Source: Sphingomonas kyeonggiensis (GTDB lineage Bacteria; Pseudomonadota; Alphaproteobacteria; Sphingomonadales; Sphingomonadaceae). From it: a stretch of DNA of 64,000 nucleotides. The notes beneath the pieces were generated by a model that did no database searches, was not told the origin of the DNA, and saw only the letters and a list, made by a program, of their open reading frames with translations. Location: NCBI RefSeq assembly GCF_014196745.1, contig NZ_JACIEH010000001.1:1116001-1180000 (forward strand), in the 5' to 3' direction. Each line of letters starts with the position of its first letter. Within the stretch, counting starts at the first letter, position 1. Shown piece by piece: positions 46,402 through 58,506 of the stretch. The position numbers and the translations under genes are program-made.

Positions 46402-47794
46402 AGCCGTACGGCACCACGCTGCGCCGGTCCGGATCGATCGCGATCGCCGATGCCGCGGGCGGGAAGGCGCGCTGGTCGCAGTCCACCCGCGGGCAGATGC
46501 GGCAGCTCGCGCCGATCGGCGTGGCCGCACCGCCGGGGCGCAGATCGTCGGCATAGACGAAATCGGCTGCGTGCAGCTCCTCGCAACCCAGCGCCACCGC
46601 ATAGCGGCGCGAGGGGCGGGCATAGCTGCCCGAGGGCTTCACCAATCCCTTGGCCATCGAGACATAGCGCGTGCCGTCGGGCATCTCGGCATGCTGGACG
46701 AGGATGCGATCGGGGATCGCCACTGCCTCGTGCACCACCCAGAGCGGGCAGGCGCCGCCCAGTGCCGCGAATTGCAGGCGCGTGGCCGAGTGGCGCTTGG
46801 TGATGTTGCCCGCCATGTCGACCCGGCAGAAGAAGAAGGGCAGGCCGGCGGCGCCCGGGCGCTGGAGGGTGGAGAGGCGGTGGCAGGCCTGCTCGAAGCT
46901 CACCCCGAAGCGCTGGCGCAGGCGATCGATGTCGTGGCGGACGTCGCGGGCGGTGTCCTTGAACGGCGTATAGGGCATCAGCAGCGCACCCGCGGCATAG
47001 TTGGCGAGGCCGATGCTGAGCAGTTCGCGCGCCGCGGGAGAGGCGAGGCCGGACTGCTCGACCACCTCGCGCATCTCGTTCTCGAACTCGTAGCGGACCA
47101 GCCGATGGGCGAGCAGGAAGGCGCGGCTCTCGGGCGGCAGCGCGCTGTTGACCGCGAGGGTGCGGTCGCGCGGATCGAAGCGGCTGAGCTGGCTGCCATC
47201 GCCCTCCTCGCCGGTGACGCGGATGCCGTGCCAGCGCAGGCGGTCTTCCAGGCCGCGCGTGGGGCGATCGGGATCGAGATCGGCGGAGAGCGTCTCGGCC
47301 GAACGGTCGATCACGTCGATATAGTTGCCCTCGGCCTGGAACCAGTCGCGCACCTCTTCCCAGGGGAGCGGGGCGGTGCCGGTCGAGCCGCTGTCGAACC
47401 GGTCGTCGAGGACGCGGAGCTGTTCCTGGCTGCGGCGCCAGGCTTCGTGCAGCGCGACCATCCGGCGGGCAAGCAAAGGCTGCTGCTCGAGGCCGCGGCG
47501 GACATCGGCCTCGTCGAGCCGCCCGGCGGGGACGCTGGCATCGGTGGCGGCGTCGATCGTGCGGAGCAGCGAGGTGCTGGCCTCGGCATCGCCGAATGCC
47601 TCGAGCGGGAACTCGCGGGACAGCGCGACGAGGACGATGTCGGTGATCGGGCGGTCGTTGTTCTCGATCTGCGAGAGGTAGGAGACCGAGATGCCGAGCC
47701 GGGCCGCCATCGCCGCCTGGCTGATTCCGGCGCGCCGGCGCAGCTCGCGCAGGCGGAAGCCTTCGAAGACGCGGCGGCGGGGGGCGTTGCTCAT
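46394..47794 (-). CDS. ScfR/PccR-type short-chain fatty acyl-CoA regulator
   Basis: The 466-residue protein has an XRE helix-turn-helix at residues 10-70 ([35 protein letters not shown]), a central degenerate ImmA/IrrE-like segment ([14 protein letters not shown]) and a Cys-rich C-terminal ScfR domain ([17 protein letters not shown]). PccR-type members sense propionyl-CoA and activate propionyl-CoA carboxylase. Here the gene is divergent from pccB, which fits that role exactly. Cys residues in FFFCRVDM and [11 protein letters not shown] may bind metal. Regulation of the operon at 47898 is inferred from position and family. Confidence 0.9.
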   Translation of the reverse strand: MSNAPRRRVFEGFRLRELRRRAGISQAAMAARLGISVSYLSQIENNDRPITDIVLVALSREFPLEAFGDAEASTSLLRTIDAATDASVPAGRLDEADVRRGLEQQPLLARRMVALHEAWRRSQEQLRVLDDRFDSGSTGTAPLPWEEVRDWFQAEGNYIDVIDRSAETLSADLDPDRPTRGLEDRLRWHGIRVTGEEGDGSQLSRFDPRDRTLAVNSALPPESRAFLLAHRLVRYEFENEMREVVEQSGLASPAARELLSIGLANYAAGALLMPYTPFKDTARDVRHDIDRLRQRFGVSFEQACHRLSTLQRPGAAGLPFFFCRVDMAGNITKRHSATRLQFAALGGACPLWVVHEAVAIPDRILVQHAEMPDGTRYVSMAKGLVKPSGSYARPSRRYAVALGCEELHAADFVYADDLRPGGAATPIGASCRICPRVDCDQRAFPPAASAIAIDPDRRSVVPYGFN

Positions 47795-47807
47795 GCGCGC
47801 AGTATAT

Positions 47808-47850
47808 CTGCAAACCTGCACGCTGCAACTTTGCAACATTGCATTTGCGA
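47808..47850. promoter_or_regulatory. TGCAA-rich operator region between the regulator and pccB
   Basis: The 103-bp divergent gap has five closely spaced TGCAA/TTGCA-type elements (TGCAAACC, CTGCAACTTTGCAACATTG, TTTGCGAA). ScfR-type regulators act at such AT-flanked TGCAA sites according to general knowledge of the family; assignment here is by position. It should control both the regulator and the propionate operon. Confidence 0.5.
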
Positions 47851-47897
47851 AGGACGCATGTCCCGATGCAGAGGCAGCCAATTCCAAGGGGAACCGC

Positions 47898-49424
47898 ATG
47901 TCGTCGACGATCGAGGAACTGGAACGCCGTCGCGCCGCCGCCCGTGTGGGCGGGGGGCAGAAGCGGATCGACGCGCAGCACGCCAAGGGCAAGCTCACCG
48001 CAAGGGAGCGCGTCGAGGTGCTGCTCGACCAGGGATCGTTCGAAGAGCTCGACATGTATGTCGAGCACAACTGCGTCGACTTCGGCATGCAGGACCAGAT
48101 CGTCCCCGGTGACGGCGTCGTCACCGGATCGGGCACGATCAACGGCCGCCTTGTCTTCGTGTTCAGCCAGGACTTCACCGTGTTCGGCGGTAGCTTGAGC
48201 GAGCGCCACGCGCAGAAGATCTGCAAGATCATGGACATGGCGATGAAGGTCGGTGCGCCCGTGATCGGCCTCAACGACAGCGGCGGCGCGCGCATCCAGG
48301 AGGGTGTCGCGTCGCTCGGCGGCTATGCCGAGGTGTTCCAGCGCAACGTATTGGCGAGCGGCGTGGTGCCCCAGCTCAGCCTGATCATGGGCCCCTGCGC
48401 AGGCGGGGCCGTCTATTCTCCCGCGATGACCGACTTCATCTTCATGGTGAAGGATTCATCGTACATGTTCGTCACCGGCCCAGATGTAGTGAAGACCGTT
48501 ACCAACGAGATCGTCACGCAGGAGGAACTGGGCGGAGCTGTGACGCATACCACGAAGTCGGGGGTCGCTGACGTGGCCTTCGATAACGATATCGAGGCGC
48601 TGCTCGCGGCCCGCGACTTCGTGGACTTCCTTCCCGCCTCGAACCGCGAGGCTGTCCCGGAACGCCCGAGCGACGATCCCTGGGATCGCCTTGAGCCCAG
48701 CCTCGACACCCTGATCCCGCCGAGCGCGAACCAGCCGTACGACATGCACGAGCTGATCCGGAAGACGCTCGACGAGGGCGAGTTCTTCGAGCTGCAGCCG
48801 AGCCATGCCGGCAACATCCTGATCGGCTTCGGCCGGATCGAGGGGCGCACCGTGGGCGTGGTCGCCAACCAGCCGATGGTGCTGGCCGGGTGCCTGGACA
48901 TCAACAGCTCCAAGAAGGCGGCGCGGTTCGTGCGCTTCTGCGATGCGTTCGAGATTCCGATCGTCACCTTTGTCGATGTGCCGGGCTTCCTGCCGGGTGT
49001 CGGCCAGGAGCATTCGGGCATCATCAAGCACGGCGCGAAGCTGCTCTTCGCCTATGCCGAGGCGACCGTGCCCAAGATCACCGTGATCACCCGCAAGGCC
49101 TATGGCGGCGCCTATGACGTGATGGCTTCCAAGCATCTGCGCGGCGACCTCAACTATGCCTGGCCGACCGCCGAGATCGCGGTGATGGGCGCCAAGGGCG
49201 CGGTGGAGATCATCTTCCGGGGCAAGACGCCGGAAGAGATCGCCGAGCGGACTGCCGAATATGAGGCACGCTTCGCCAATCCGTTCGTTGCGGCTGCGAA
49301 GGGTTTCGTGGACGAGGTGATCATGCCGCACTCCACCCGCCGCCGCATCGCCTTGGGGCTTCGGAAGCTGCGCAACAAGCAGCTCGAGAACCCTTGGAAG
49401 AAGCATGACAATATTCCGCTCTAG
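47898..49424 (+). CDS. pccB: Propionyl-CoA carboxylase beta subunit
   Basis: The 508-residue carboxyltransferase subunit transfers CO2 from biotin to propionyl-CoA to form methylmalonyl-CoA. The N-domain has [24 protein letters not shown] and the CoA-binding [17 protein letters not shown]; the C-domain has [22 protein letters not shown] and [17 protein letters not shown]. Length is normal. ATG at 47898 follows AAGGGGAACCGC. It is the first gene of the operon and pairs with pccA, 4.4 kb downstream. Confidence 0.97.
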   Translation: MSSTIEELERRRAAARVGGGQKRIDAQHAKGKLTARERVEVLLDQGSFEELDMYVEHNCVDFGMQDQIVPGDGVVTGSGTINGRLVFVFSQDFTVFGGSLSERHAQKICKIMDMAMKVGAPVIGLNDSGGARIQEGVASLGGYAEVFQRNVLASGVVPQLSLIMGPCAGGAVYSPAMTDFIFMVKDSSYMFVTGPDVVKTVTNEIVTQEELGGAVTHTTKSGVADVAFDNDIEALLAARDFVDFLPASNREAVPERPSDDPWDRLEPSLDTLIPPSANQPYDMHELIRKTLDEGEFFELQPSHAGNILIGFGRIEGRTVGVVANQPMVLAGCLDINSSKKAARFVRFCDAFEIPIVTFVDVPGFLPGVGQEHSGIIKHGAKLLFAYAEATVPKITVITRKAYGGAYDVMASKHLRGDLNYAWPTAEIAVMGAKGAVEIIFRGKTPEEIAERTAEYEARFANPFVAAAKGFVDEVIMPHSTRRRIALGLRKLRNKQLENPWKKHDNIPL

Positions 49425-49695
49425 TCTGGTCGATCCGGAGCTGCTGACTTTTCAGTACGTCTCCGCGAACGATCCGGACACCATCGGCGTCGAGGTCGCG
49501 CTAGGTGGTAAGGTATTGATCGACATGTCGATAGACCAGCATGGGCGGACAAGCGTCCTGTTCGATACAGATGGTGGGCAATTCGAGTTCGATCTTACCC
49601 AGCTTCGGGGCCTGCTCGATAAATGCGATGCTGAACTTGCAGCCTGGCGCGAGCGGTTGATGGAGCCGGGCCGGATTTGGGAGCCTTCTGCATGA
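49405..49695 (+). CDS. Small hypothetical protein inside the propionate operon
   Basis: I do not recognise this 96-residue acidic protein (begins [14 protein letters not shown], ends RIWEPSA). It appears to be a small alpha/beta protein with strands [17 protein letters not shown] and [16 protein letters not shown]. It overlaps the pccB 3' end by 20 bp and mce by 4 bp, so it is translationally coupled on both sides. Its base composition is lower in GC than its neighbours, which hints at later insertion into the operon. Confidence 0.7.
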   Translation: MTIFRSSLVDPELLTFQYVSANDPDTIGVEVALGGKVLIDMSIDQHGRTSVLFDTDGGQFEFDLTQLRGLLDKCDAELAAWRERLMEPGRIWEPSA

Positions 49696-50108
49696 AACTC
49701 GGTCGCCTCAACCATGTCGGCGTCGCGACGCCCTCCATCGAAGCGTCGATCGCCTTTTACCGCGAGGTGATGGGCGCGGAGGTGATCCGCGAGCCGTTCG
49801 ACCTGCCGGCGCAGGGCGTGAAGGTGTGCTTCGTCGATACGCCGAACAGCCAGATCGAACTGATCGAGCCGCTGGGCGAGGCCTCGCCGATCCATGGCTT
49901 CCTGGCGAAGAACCCGGCCGGCGGGCAGCATCACCTCTGCTATGAGGTGCCGGACATCCACGAGGCCAAGGCCTGGTTCGAGGCCAAGGGCGCCAAGGTG
50001 CTCGGCGAGCCGCGCATCGGCGCGCACGGCACGCCGATCTTCTTCGTCCACCCGAAGGACATGGGCGGGGTGCTGACCGAAATCATGGAGACGCCCCATG
50101 ACCACTAA
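49692..50108 (+). CDS. mce: Methylmalonyl-CoA epimerase
   Basis: The 138-residue enzyme converts (S)- to (R)-methylmalonyl-CoA, the isomer used by the mutase. It has two VOC/glyoxalase-fold modules. The metal ligands are His8 (LNHVGVAT), His80/81 (QHHLCYEV) and Glu130 (VLTEIME). ATG overlaps the upstream stop (ATGA) and the 3' end overlaps the mutase start by 11 bp. Confidence 0.95.
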   Translation: MKLGRLNHVGVATPSIEASIAFYREVMGAEVIREPFDLPAQGVKVCFVDTPNSQIELIEPLGEASPIHGFLAKNPAGGQHHLCYEVPDIHEAKAWFEAKGAKVLGEPRIGAHGTPIFFVHPKDMGGVLTEIMETPHDH

Positions 50109-52245
50109 GGGCGTGGCGAGCACTGAGGACTGGAAGGCGCTGGCCGATAAGGAGGTCAAGGGCAAGAACCTGACGTGGCACACGCCCGAGGGCATCGAGG
50201 TCAAGCCGCTCTATACCGCCGAGGACGTGGCGGACATCGACCCCGGCCTGCCGGGCTTCGCGCCGTTCACCCGCGGCGTGCGCGCGTCGATGTATGCCGG
50301 GCGGCCCTGGACCATCCGACAGTACGCCGGCTTCTCGACTGCCGAGGCCTCCAACGCCTTCTACCGACGCAACCTCGCTGCCGGGCAGAAGGGACTGAGC
50401 GTCGCCTTCGACCTCGCCACCCACCGCGGCTATGACAGCGACCATCCGCGCGTCACCGGCGATGTCGGCAAGGCGGGCGTGGCGATCGACAGCGTCGAGG
50501 ACATGAAGATCCTGTTCGACGGCATCCCGCTCGACAAGATGTCGGTCAGCATGACGATGAACGGCGCGGTGATCCCCGTGCTCGCCTTCTTCATCGTCGC
50601 GGGCGAGGAGCAGGGCGTCGACAAGAGCCTGCTCGACGGGACCATCCAGAACGACATCCTCAAGGAGTTCATGGTCCGCAACACCTATATCTACCCGCCC
50701 GAACCGAGCATGCGGATCATCTCGGACATCTTCGCATATACCAGCGCGAACATGCCGAAATTCAACAGTATTTCTATCTCCGGCTATCATATGCAGGAGG
50801 CTGGCGCGACGCAGGTGCAGGAGCTTGCCTTCACCATCGCCGACGGCATGGAATATGTGAAATACGGCGTCGCCAGCGGGCTGGACATCGACAAGTTCGC
50901 CGGGCGGCTGAGCTTCTTCTTCGCGATCGGCATGAACTTCTTCATGGAGGTGTCGAAGCTGCGCGCCGCCCGCGTGCTCTGGCACCGGGTGATGACGAAG
51001 CTGGGCGCGCAGGACGAGCGCTCCAAGATGCTGCGCACCCACTGCCAGACTTCGGGCGTGTCGCTGACCGAGCAGGACCCGTACAACAACGTCATCCGCA
51101 CCACGATCGAGGCGATGGCCGCGATGCTCGGCGGCACCCAGAGCCTGCACACCAACGCGCTCGACGAAGCGATCGCGTTGCCGACGGATTTCTCGGCTCG
51201 CATCGCGCGCAACACCCAGCTGGTCATCCAGGAGGAGACCGGCATGTGCAATGTCGTCGATCCGCTGGGCGGCAGCTACTATATCGAGAGCCTGACCCAG
51301 GAGCTGGTCGACAAGGCCTGGGAGATCATCGAGCGGGTCGATGCCGAGGGCGGCATGGCAAAGGCCGTGGCGGCGGGCTGGCCCAAGGCGATGATCGAGC
51401 AGGCGGCGGCGGCGACCGCGGCGCGGATCGATCGCGGCGAGCAGGTGATCGTCGGCGTCAACAAGTACCGCAAGGCAGAGGAAGAGCCGATCGACATCCT
51501 CGATGTCGACAACCACGCCGTACGCGAGGCGCAGATCGCGCGGATCAAGCGGGTAAAGGCAAGCCGCGACGAGGCGGCGTGCCAGGCGGCGCTGTTCGCG
51601 CTGCAGGACGGCGCGCGGGGCGGCGACAACCTGCTCGCGCTGGCAGTCGAGGCAGCGCGTGCGCGTGCGACGCTGGGCGAGATCAGCGCGGCGATGGAAG
51701 CGGGCTTCGGCCGCTACGCCACCAAGCCGACCCCGGTGCAGGGCATCTATGGCGGCGCCTATCAGGACGACGTCGTGTGGGAGCGGCTCAAGGACGGGGT
51801 GACCGCCACCGAACGCCGGCTTGGCCGCAAGCCGCGCATGCTCGTCGCCAAGATGGGGCAGGACGGGCATGACCGCGGCGCCAACCTGGTCTCCTCGGCG
51901 TTCGGCGACCTCGGCTTCGATGTGGTGCCGGGACCCTTGTTCCAGACCCCGCAGGAAGCCGCCGCGTTGGCGATCGAGAGCGATGTCGACGTGGTCGGCG
52001 CCTCGAGCCTCGCTGCCGGCCACAAGACGCTGATCCCGGAGCTGATCCGGGAACTGCAGGCAGCGGGCAGGGCGGACATCAAGGTGATCGCCGGCGGCGT
52101 GATACCGGCACAGGACTATGAGTTCCTGCGCGAGGCGGGCGTGCAGGCGATCTTCGGGCCGGGCACCAACCTTGTCAAAGCTGCCGAAGAAGTGCTGAGA
52201 CTCCTCGGGCACAACATGCCGCCCGTGGAGGAAGCAGCCGAATGA
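50098..52245 (+). CDS. scpA: Methylmalonyl-CoA mutase
   Basis: The 715-residue enzyme rearranges (R)-methylmalonyl-CoA to succinyl-CoA with adenosylcobalamin. The N-terminal half is a TIM barrel with [20 protein letters not shown] and [16 protein letters not shown]; the C-terminal B12 domain has [14 protein letters not shown] near residue 590 with the cobalt-ligand His. It is a single-chain homodimer-type enzyme. It overlaps mce by 11 bp and the next membrane-protein gene by 4 bp. No MeaB/ArgK-type chaperone gene is in the window. Confidence 0.97.
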   Translation: MTTKGVASTEDWKALADKEVKGKNLTWHTPEGIEVKPLYTAEDVADIDPGLPGFAPFTRGVRASMYAGRPWTIRQYAGFSTAEASNAFYRRNLAAGQKGLSVAFDLATHRGYDSDHPRVTGDVGKAGVAIDSVEDMKILFDGIPLDKMSVSMTMNGAVIPVLAFFIVAGEEQGVDKSLLDGTIQNDILKEFMVRNTYIYPPEPSMRIISDIFAYTSANMPKFNSISISGYHMQEAGATQVQELAFTIADGMEYVKYGVASGLDIDKFAGRLSFFFAIGMNFFMEVSKLRAARVLWHRVMTKLGAQDERSKMLRTHCQTSGVSLTEQDPYNNVIRTTIEAMAAMLGGTQSLHTNALDEAIALPTDFSARIARNTQLVIQEETGMCNVVDPLGGSYYIESLTQELVDKAWEIIERVDAEGGMAKAVAAGWPKAMIEQAAAATAARIDRGEQVIVGVNKYRKAEEEPIDILDVDNHAVREAQIARIKRVKASRDEAACQAALFALQDGARGGDNLLALAVEAARARATLGEISAAMEAGFGRYATKPTPVQGIYGGAYQDDVVWERLKDGVTATERRLGRKPRMLVAKMGQDGHDRGANLVSSAFGDLGFDVVPGPLFQTPQEAAALAIESDVDVVGASSLAAGHKTLIPELIRELQAAGRADIKVIAGGVIPAQDYEFLREAGVQAIFGPGTNLVKAAEEVLRLLGHNMPPVEEAAE

Positions 52246-52589
52246 CGGAAATTGACGAGGAAGTGGTGGCGGTGGAGACCGGCGACGCAACGCTGCTCTA
52301 CGACTATTTCAAGCATCTCACTTCGCTCTGCATCGTGTCGCTGGGCGGCGTTCTCGCGCTGTTGCCCAATGCCAAGGGCTTTCCCCCCGGGTTGATCGCC
52401 GCCGTGCTCGTCGTGCTCAGCGGCGCGGCGCTGCTGTCCTTCAGCGGCGCTGCCGAGATCGTGCGCACGCGGTTCAAGGGGCTTCCCCTGGGCAAGGGCG
52501 TCGATTTCTACCGCATCACGGCCCCCATGCTGCTCGCCGTCGGAGTCGGCATGTTCGTCTATCTCTTTACCTGGACCCTGAAAGCATGA
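52242..52589 (+). CDS. Small inner-membrane protein in the propionate operon
   Basis: The 115-residue protein has an acidic N-terminus ([19 protein letters not shown]) and three predicted membrane helices ([48 protein letters not shown]). No family is recognised. It overlaps both the mutase gene and bioB by 4 bp (ATGA), so it is translationally coupled on both sides. Confidence 0.75.
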   Translation: MTEIDEEVVAVETGDATLLYDYFKHLTSLCIVSLGGVLALLPNAKGFPPGLIAAVLVVLSGAALLSFSGAAEIVRTRFKGLPLGKGVDFYRITAPMLLAVGVGMFVYLFTWTLKA

Positions 52590-53578
52590 CCCGTACCGAC
52601 TGGACCCGCGACGAGATCGCCGCGCTGTTCGACCTGCCGTTCACCGAGCTCGTGTTCCGCGCCGCCGAAGTGCACCGGGCCAACCACACGCCGAACGAGG
52701 TGCAGCTCTCCACGCTGCTCTCGATCAAGACGGGCGGTTGCCCGGAGGATTGCGGCTATTGCAGCCAGTCGGTCTCGGCCGAGACGGGCCTGAAGGCGAC
52801 CAAGCTGATGGACGTGCGCCAGGTGCTGCAGGCCGCGGCGCAGGCCAAGGACCATGGCTCGTCGCGCTTTTGCATGGGCGCCGCCTGGCGCAATCCCAAG
52901 GATCGCGACATGCCCGCCATCGTCGAGATGGTGCAGGGCGTCCGCGCGATGGGAATGGAAACCTGCATGACGCTGGGCATGCTCAGCGAGAAGCAGGCGC
53001 AGATGCTCGCCGATGCCGGGCTCGACTATTACAACCACAATATCGACACGTCCCCTCAACGCTATGCCGAGGTGATCACTACCCGGACGTTCGAGGAGCG
53101 GCTCGATACGCTCGAACATGTCCGTGAGGCGGGGATCAATGTGTGCTGCGGCGGCATCGTCGGCATGGGCGAGACGCGGCCGGACCGCGTCGGCTTCATC
53201 CATGCGCTGGCCACCCTGCCGGTGCATCCGGGCAGCGTGCCGGTGAATGCGCTGGTGCCGATCAAGGGCACGGTGCTCGGCAACATGCTGGCCGACACGC
53301 CGCTCGCCCAGATCGACGACATCGAGTTCGTCCGCACGATCGCGGTGGCGCGGATCACGATGCCGGAGAGCATGGTCCGCCTCTCCGCCGGGCGCGAGAG
53401 CATGAGCGACGCGACCCAGGCGCTGTGCTTCATGGCGGGCGCCAACTCGATCTTCACCGGCGACAAGCTGCTGACCGCGGGCAATGCCGGCGACGACAAG
53501 GACGCGGCGCTGTTCGCGCGGCTGGGCGTGAAGCCGATGCAGGCGGAAGTGAAGGTGGAGCTGGAGGCGGCGGAGTGA
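52586..53578 (+). CDS. bioB: Biotin synthase
   Basis: The 330-residue radical-SAM enzyme inserts sulfur into dethiobiotin. The radical cluster motif is [13 protein letters not shown] with Cys52, 56 and 59; further markers are [28 protein letters not shown] and [12 protein letters not shown]. The second-cluster Cys/Arg residues are in place. Other bio genes are absent here; its position before pccA, whose product needs biotin, makes good sense. It overlaps its upstream and downstream genes. Confidence 0.96.
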   Translation: MTRTDWTRDEIAALFDLPFTELVFRAAEVHRANHTPNEVQLSTLLSIKTGGCPEDCGYCSQSVSAETGLKATKLMDVRQVLQAAAQAKDHGSSRFCMGAAWRNPKDRDMPAIVEMVQGVRAMGMETCMTLGMLSEKQAQMLADAGLDYYNHNIDTSPQRYAEVITTRTFEERLDTLEHVREAGINVCCGGIVGMGETRPDRVGFIHALATLPVHPGSVPVNALVPIKGTVLGNMLADTPLAQIDDIEFVRTIAVARITMPESMVRLSAGRESMSDATQALCFMAGANSIFTGDKLLTAGNAGDDKDAALFARLGVKPMQAEVKVELEAAE

Positions 53579-53801
53579 AGCTTGGCCGTGCGCTTCTGGT
53601 GACGATCGGCCTGGCCGTCGCGTGGGCAGTGCTCACCGTGGCGATATGGTTCGCGACCGGCTTTGGCAGCACGGCTTTCTTCGCGCGGATGGATCATCCG
53701 ATCCACCAGTGGTTCAGTACGTTCACGATGGTCCTGGGATGGGTGAGCCTCGGCTCGTACCTGCTCGTCACCGGCCTCATTCTTCGGAAGATGCTACGCT
53801 G

Positions 53802-53802
<1 letters not shown>
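53575..53802 (+). CDS. Small two-helix membrane protein
   Basis: The 75-residue protein starts with GTG inside the bioB stop (GTGA) and ends at the pccA start (TGATG). It has two membrane helices ([20 protein letters not shown] and [19 protein letters not shown]) with a short loop containing MDHPIHQW. No function is known; full coupling between bioB and pccA argues that it is real. Confidence 0.7.
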
Positions 53803-55820
<2,018 letters not shown>

Positions 55821-55970
55821 GGGGCGGGCGGCGCCGCGCGGGATCAACTACGCGGCACCGCCCTGTCTCCGCCCGGGGCGCGAAGGCTCCGCCGGGCCGG
55901 CGGGGTCCTTGCCTGCCCGGTGGTTTGCACAGCCTTCGTACAGGCGTTCGACACGGGCCTGATGCTGGCG

Positions 55971-56084
55971 GGCCGATTTTCCGGCGACGTCGCTGCGACA
56001 AAGGCGTCATCTTTTGCGACCGGGCGGACGGGAATGGGCGGGGCTGCCAATTCCGGTGCGGGCGAGAGCCTGGAATTCGAATGA
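55971..56084 (+). pseudogene. Possible duplicated remnant of the pccA 3' end
   Basis: Bases 56045-56084 read GCCAATTCCGGTGCGGGCGA and then AGCCTGGAATTCGAATGA, a near copy of the end of pccA (55760-55820) with an internal deletion of about 15 bp. Both end in ...EFE and TGA. The flanking 282-bp gap between pccA and the next gene otherwise holds nothing recognised. It may be the scar of a local duplication. Confidence 0.5.
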
Positions 56085-56102
56085 AGCGGCGGGGCGGGGC
56101 GC

Positions 56103-56813
56103 TTGACGGTTCCGTCGGCAGATGATGGAACGAGCCTCGTGAGCGAACTTCCTTCCCCGCCCGATCATCCCGCCCAGACTCAAGCCGAGGAAAGGGCCGA
56201 GGCGCGTGCCGCCGAATCCGCGGCGATCCGGCGCCGGTGGATTACCCTGGGCGAAGTGCTGGCGGTGATCGCCGTCGTCATTTCGGCGCTCACCTTGTGG
56301 AACAATTGGAGCGAGCGGAGTGACAGCAGGGCTGCGCAGAGCGCCGACGCCCGGCGTGCCTCGACGCGCGCGGCCACGCTGGTTCTTGTCGTCGCGGACG
56401 CTGGCAAGCGCACTCTGGTCCTGAAGACCGCTTCGGCGGAGCAATCCGTCCAGAGCCAGACCCTGCTCTTCCCGGCCGCACTAGGCGCAGCATCCGCGCA
56501 GACCACCGGCGAACCGCGGATCGAAATTTCCTGGTTCGAGCATGCCCTCGAAAAGGCGCGGGAAGCCGCACATCTTCCCGACAATAGCCGGGGGGACGAG
56601 CGGCTGCCGGTCGTCATCGTCACGCGCTTCCTGGTCGATGGCGAGCCGCACGAGGATGTCGCGCTATACGATGTCGGCTATACGATATCCGGCCGCCTGC
56701 TGGGTGGGCACAGCGTGGCGCTGCGGGGGCTCTCCTTCGTCTCCAAGGTGAAGAAGGACGATGCGCAGGCGAAGCTGGATGGCCGCTGGAAGGCGCTGTT
56801 TCCCAAGGCCTGA
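56103..56813 (+). CDS. Hypothetical single-pass membrane protein
   Basis: The 236-residue protein has an Ala/Glu-rich N-terminal segment (HPAQTQAEERAEARAAESAA), one membrane helix (GEVLAVIAVVISALTLW) and a 150-residue C-terminal domain of alternating strands (AATLVLVVADAGKRTLVL, RLPVVIVTRFLVDGE, VALYDVGYTISGRLLGG). I do not recognise the fold. The start is TTG at 56103 or GTG at 56139. Confidence 0.65.
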   Translation: MTVPSADDGTSLVSELPSPPDHPAQTQAEERAEARAAESAAIRRRWITLGEVLAVIAVVISALTLWNNWSERSDSRAAQSADARRASTRAATLVLVVADAGKRTLVLKTASAEQSVQSQTLLFPAALGAASAQTTGEPRIEISWFEHALEKAREAAHLPDNSRGDERLPVVIVTRFLVDGEPHEDVALYDVGYTISGRLLGGHSVALRGLSFVSKVKKDDAQAKLDGRWKALFPKA

Positions 56814-57084
56814 CGCGGCCTCGGCTCTACAGGTACGATATCGGGAAGCGCCGCTGCTGCAGACGGTGGATCGTCGCAGGCGAGATTTCGCCGCGTCCGC
56901 GCTTCGTTCCAGCAAGATGATTTTGTGTACAAGATTTCAAAATATCGGCAATAAGCGCCGGAATCGGAAATTGTCTTTGGTAGTTGATGCGAGCGAGTGG
57001 CTCGATTCAGCTGCGATCGTCCAGAGTGATCTGCAGTTGAGCGTTCCGGCGTCGCGAAACCAAGTGCGGGAGGAATAGGGCGAA

Positions 57085-58335
57085 TTGGCGAATGTCCTGT
57101 CACAAACGCACACGACCGAGCGGAAGGGGCGGGCCCTTCGTGCCGCCCGGACCAAGGCGAAAATCGCAAATGCGGTCATAACGGTACTCGCGGAGTCTGG
57201 ATCTGGCAGGTTGACCCATCGCCTTGTCGCAGCGGCTGCGGGCGTGCCGCTGGCCGCGACGACGTATCACTATGCAACCAAGCGGGACATGATCGCCGAT
57301 GCATCGCAGCGCCTGCTGGATGGATTTGTCCGTTCGTTCGAGCGGGCGGCCCAGCGCCAGCGAGAAAGTGGAAGGGCCGTCGACCTGGGGGGATTCGTCA
57401 CGAACCTTCTCGCGAACGCCGCGGGCCGTAATCGTACCGCCGCGCTCGCCTGGTGCGAGATCATCCTGGAAGCGGCGCGCAGTTCCGAAGGGCATGCGAT
57501 CGCGGGGGCATGGTTTGGCAGGCTGATCGAGGCGTGGCGGGATCTGGCGCGTGCGATCTATGGCGAGCTCGACGAAGATGCGGTGATTTCCGGCATCGAT
57601 ACGGCGATCGGCCTGTTGTTCATTACCTTGCCGCTCAAGCTGTCGGCGGACCAGCTCGCAGCGGTATTTTCGGCCGGTGCCGATCCGGTGACGCAATGGG
57701 CACCGGCCGCCGCAGCGCCCGAGGAACCCGGGGTTCCGGCAAGGCGCACGCCAAAGGCGCGCGAAACGCGCGCGCGCATCCTGCAGGGCGCGATCGACAT
57801 ACTCATCGCGCAGGGAGCCGGCGCAGTCACCTACAAGGCGGTGGCGGCCGAGAGCGGACTCACCATCGCGGCGCCAGCCTATCATTTCGGATCGATCGAC
57901 GCGCTGCTCAAGGCCGCCGAGGCCGAGCTCTTCGCGCGCTCCAAGGACCGGTATCGCGATATGGTGGCGTCGACGGCGGTGGCGGGGCGGCCGCTCGACA
58001 TTCTTGCCGATCTGACGGCGACCGTGTTCGTTCGCGAAGTCACGCAGCACGGCCGCGCCGCGATCGCGATCTATTCGATCGGCCTGGAATCCTCGCGGCG
58101 GCTCGATCTGCGTCCGGCGGTGTGGGAGGTGATCACCGACCAGGCAGTCGCATGGCAGCGGCGATTGGAAACGGTATTTCCCGCGATCGGCTCGTTCGAT
58201 GCAATGCGGATGCAGGCCGTCTTCATCGGCAAGCAAGTGCGCGTGCTGGCGACGGGCAGCCGGCTCGACCAGCTTGCGCTCGCTCGCAGTGCATTTCGAA
58301 GCGAGATCGCCGCAACCGGGCAAGGTGATGCATAA
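57085..58335 (+). CDS. Tandem (double) TetR-family regulator
   Basis: The 416-residue protein has two complete TetR units in one chain. The first has a helix-turn-helix in residues 20-70 (KIANAVITVLAESGS, HRLVAAAAGVPLAATTYHYATKRDMI). The second starts near residue 220 (TRARILQGAIDILIAQGAGAV, KAVAAESGLTIAAPAYHFGSIDALL). Each unit is followed by a helical ligand-binding-like part of about 140 residues. Single-chain TetR dimers are rare. The TTG start follows GGGAGGAATAGGG. It lies directly upstream of the TonB receptor, 171 bp apart, and probably regulates it (inference). Confidence 0.85.
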   Translation: MANVLSQTHTTERKGRALRAARTKAKIANAVITVLAESGSGRLTHRLVAAAAGVPLAATTYHYATKRDMIADASQRLLDGFVRSFERAAQRQRESGRAVDLGGFVTNLLANAAGRNRTAALAWCEIILEAARSSEGHAIAGAWFGRLIEAWRDLARAIYGELDEDAVISGIDTAIGLLFITLPLKLSADQLAAVFSAGADPVTQWAPAAAAPEEPGVPARRTPKARETRARILQGAIDILIAQGAGAVTYKAVAAESGLTIAAPAYHFGSIDALLKAAEAELFARSKDRYRDMVASTAVAGRPLDILADLTATVFVREVTQHGRAAIAIYSIGLESSRRLDLRPAVWEVITDQAVAWQRRLETVFPAIGSFDAMRMQAVFIGKQVRVLATGSRLDQLALARSAFRSEIAATGQGDA

Positions 58336-58358
58336 AACGGTACATTATTTTAAAAATA

Positions 58359-58387
58359 TTGACGCGGCCCTGACCCGTCCGTATTGA
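58359..58387 (+). promoter_or_regulatory. Sigma-70-like promoter of the TonB receptor gene
   Basis: TTGACG and TATTGA are spaced by 17 bp, 120 bp before the start at 58507. An AT-rich block (TTATTTTAAAAATATT) just upstream could be a regulatory or UP element and a target of the adjacent TetR-type protein. Confidence 0.55.
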
Positions 58388-58506
58388 GTTCCTGTGCACG
58401 AGCCGTCTCGAAGAAGCGGCGCACAGCTGGAGACGATCGAGGCCCGGCCTTCATGACGCTCCAGCCCACCAAAAGTGACCGCAAAGCGGCGCAAGGGGAG
58501 GATGTA

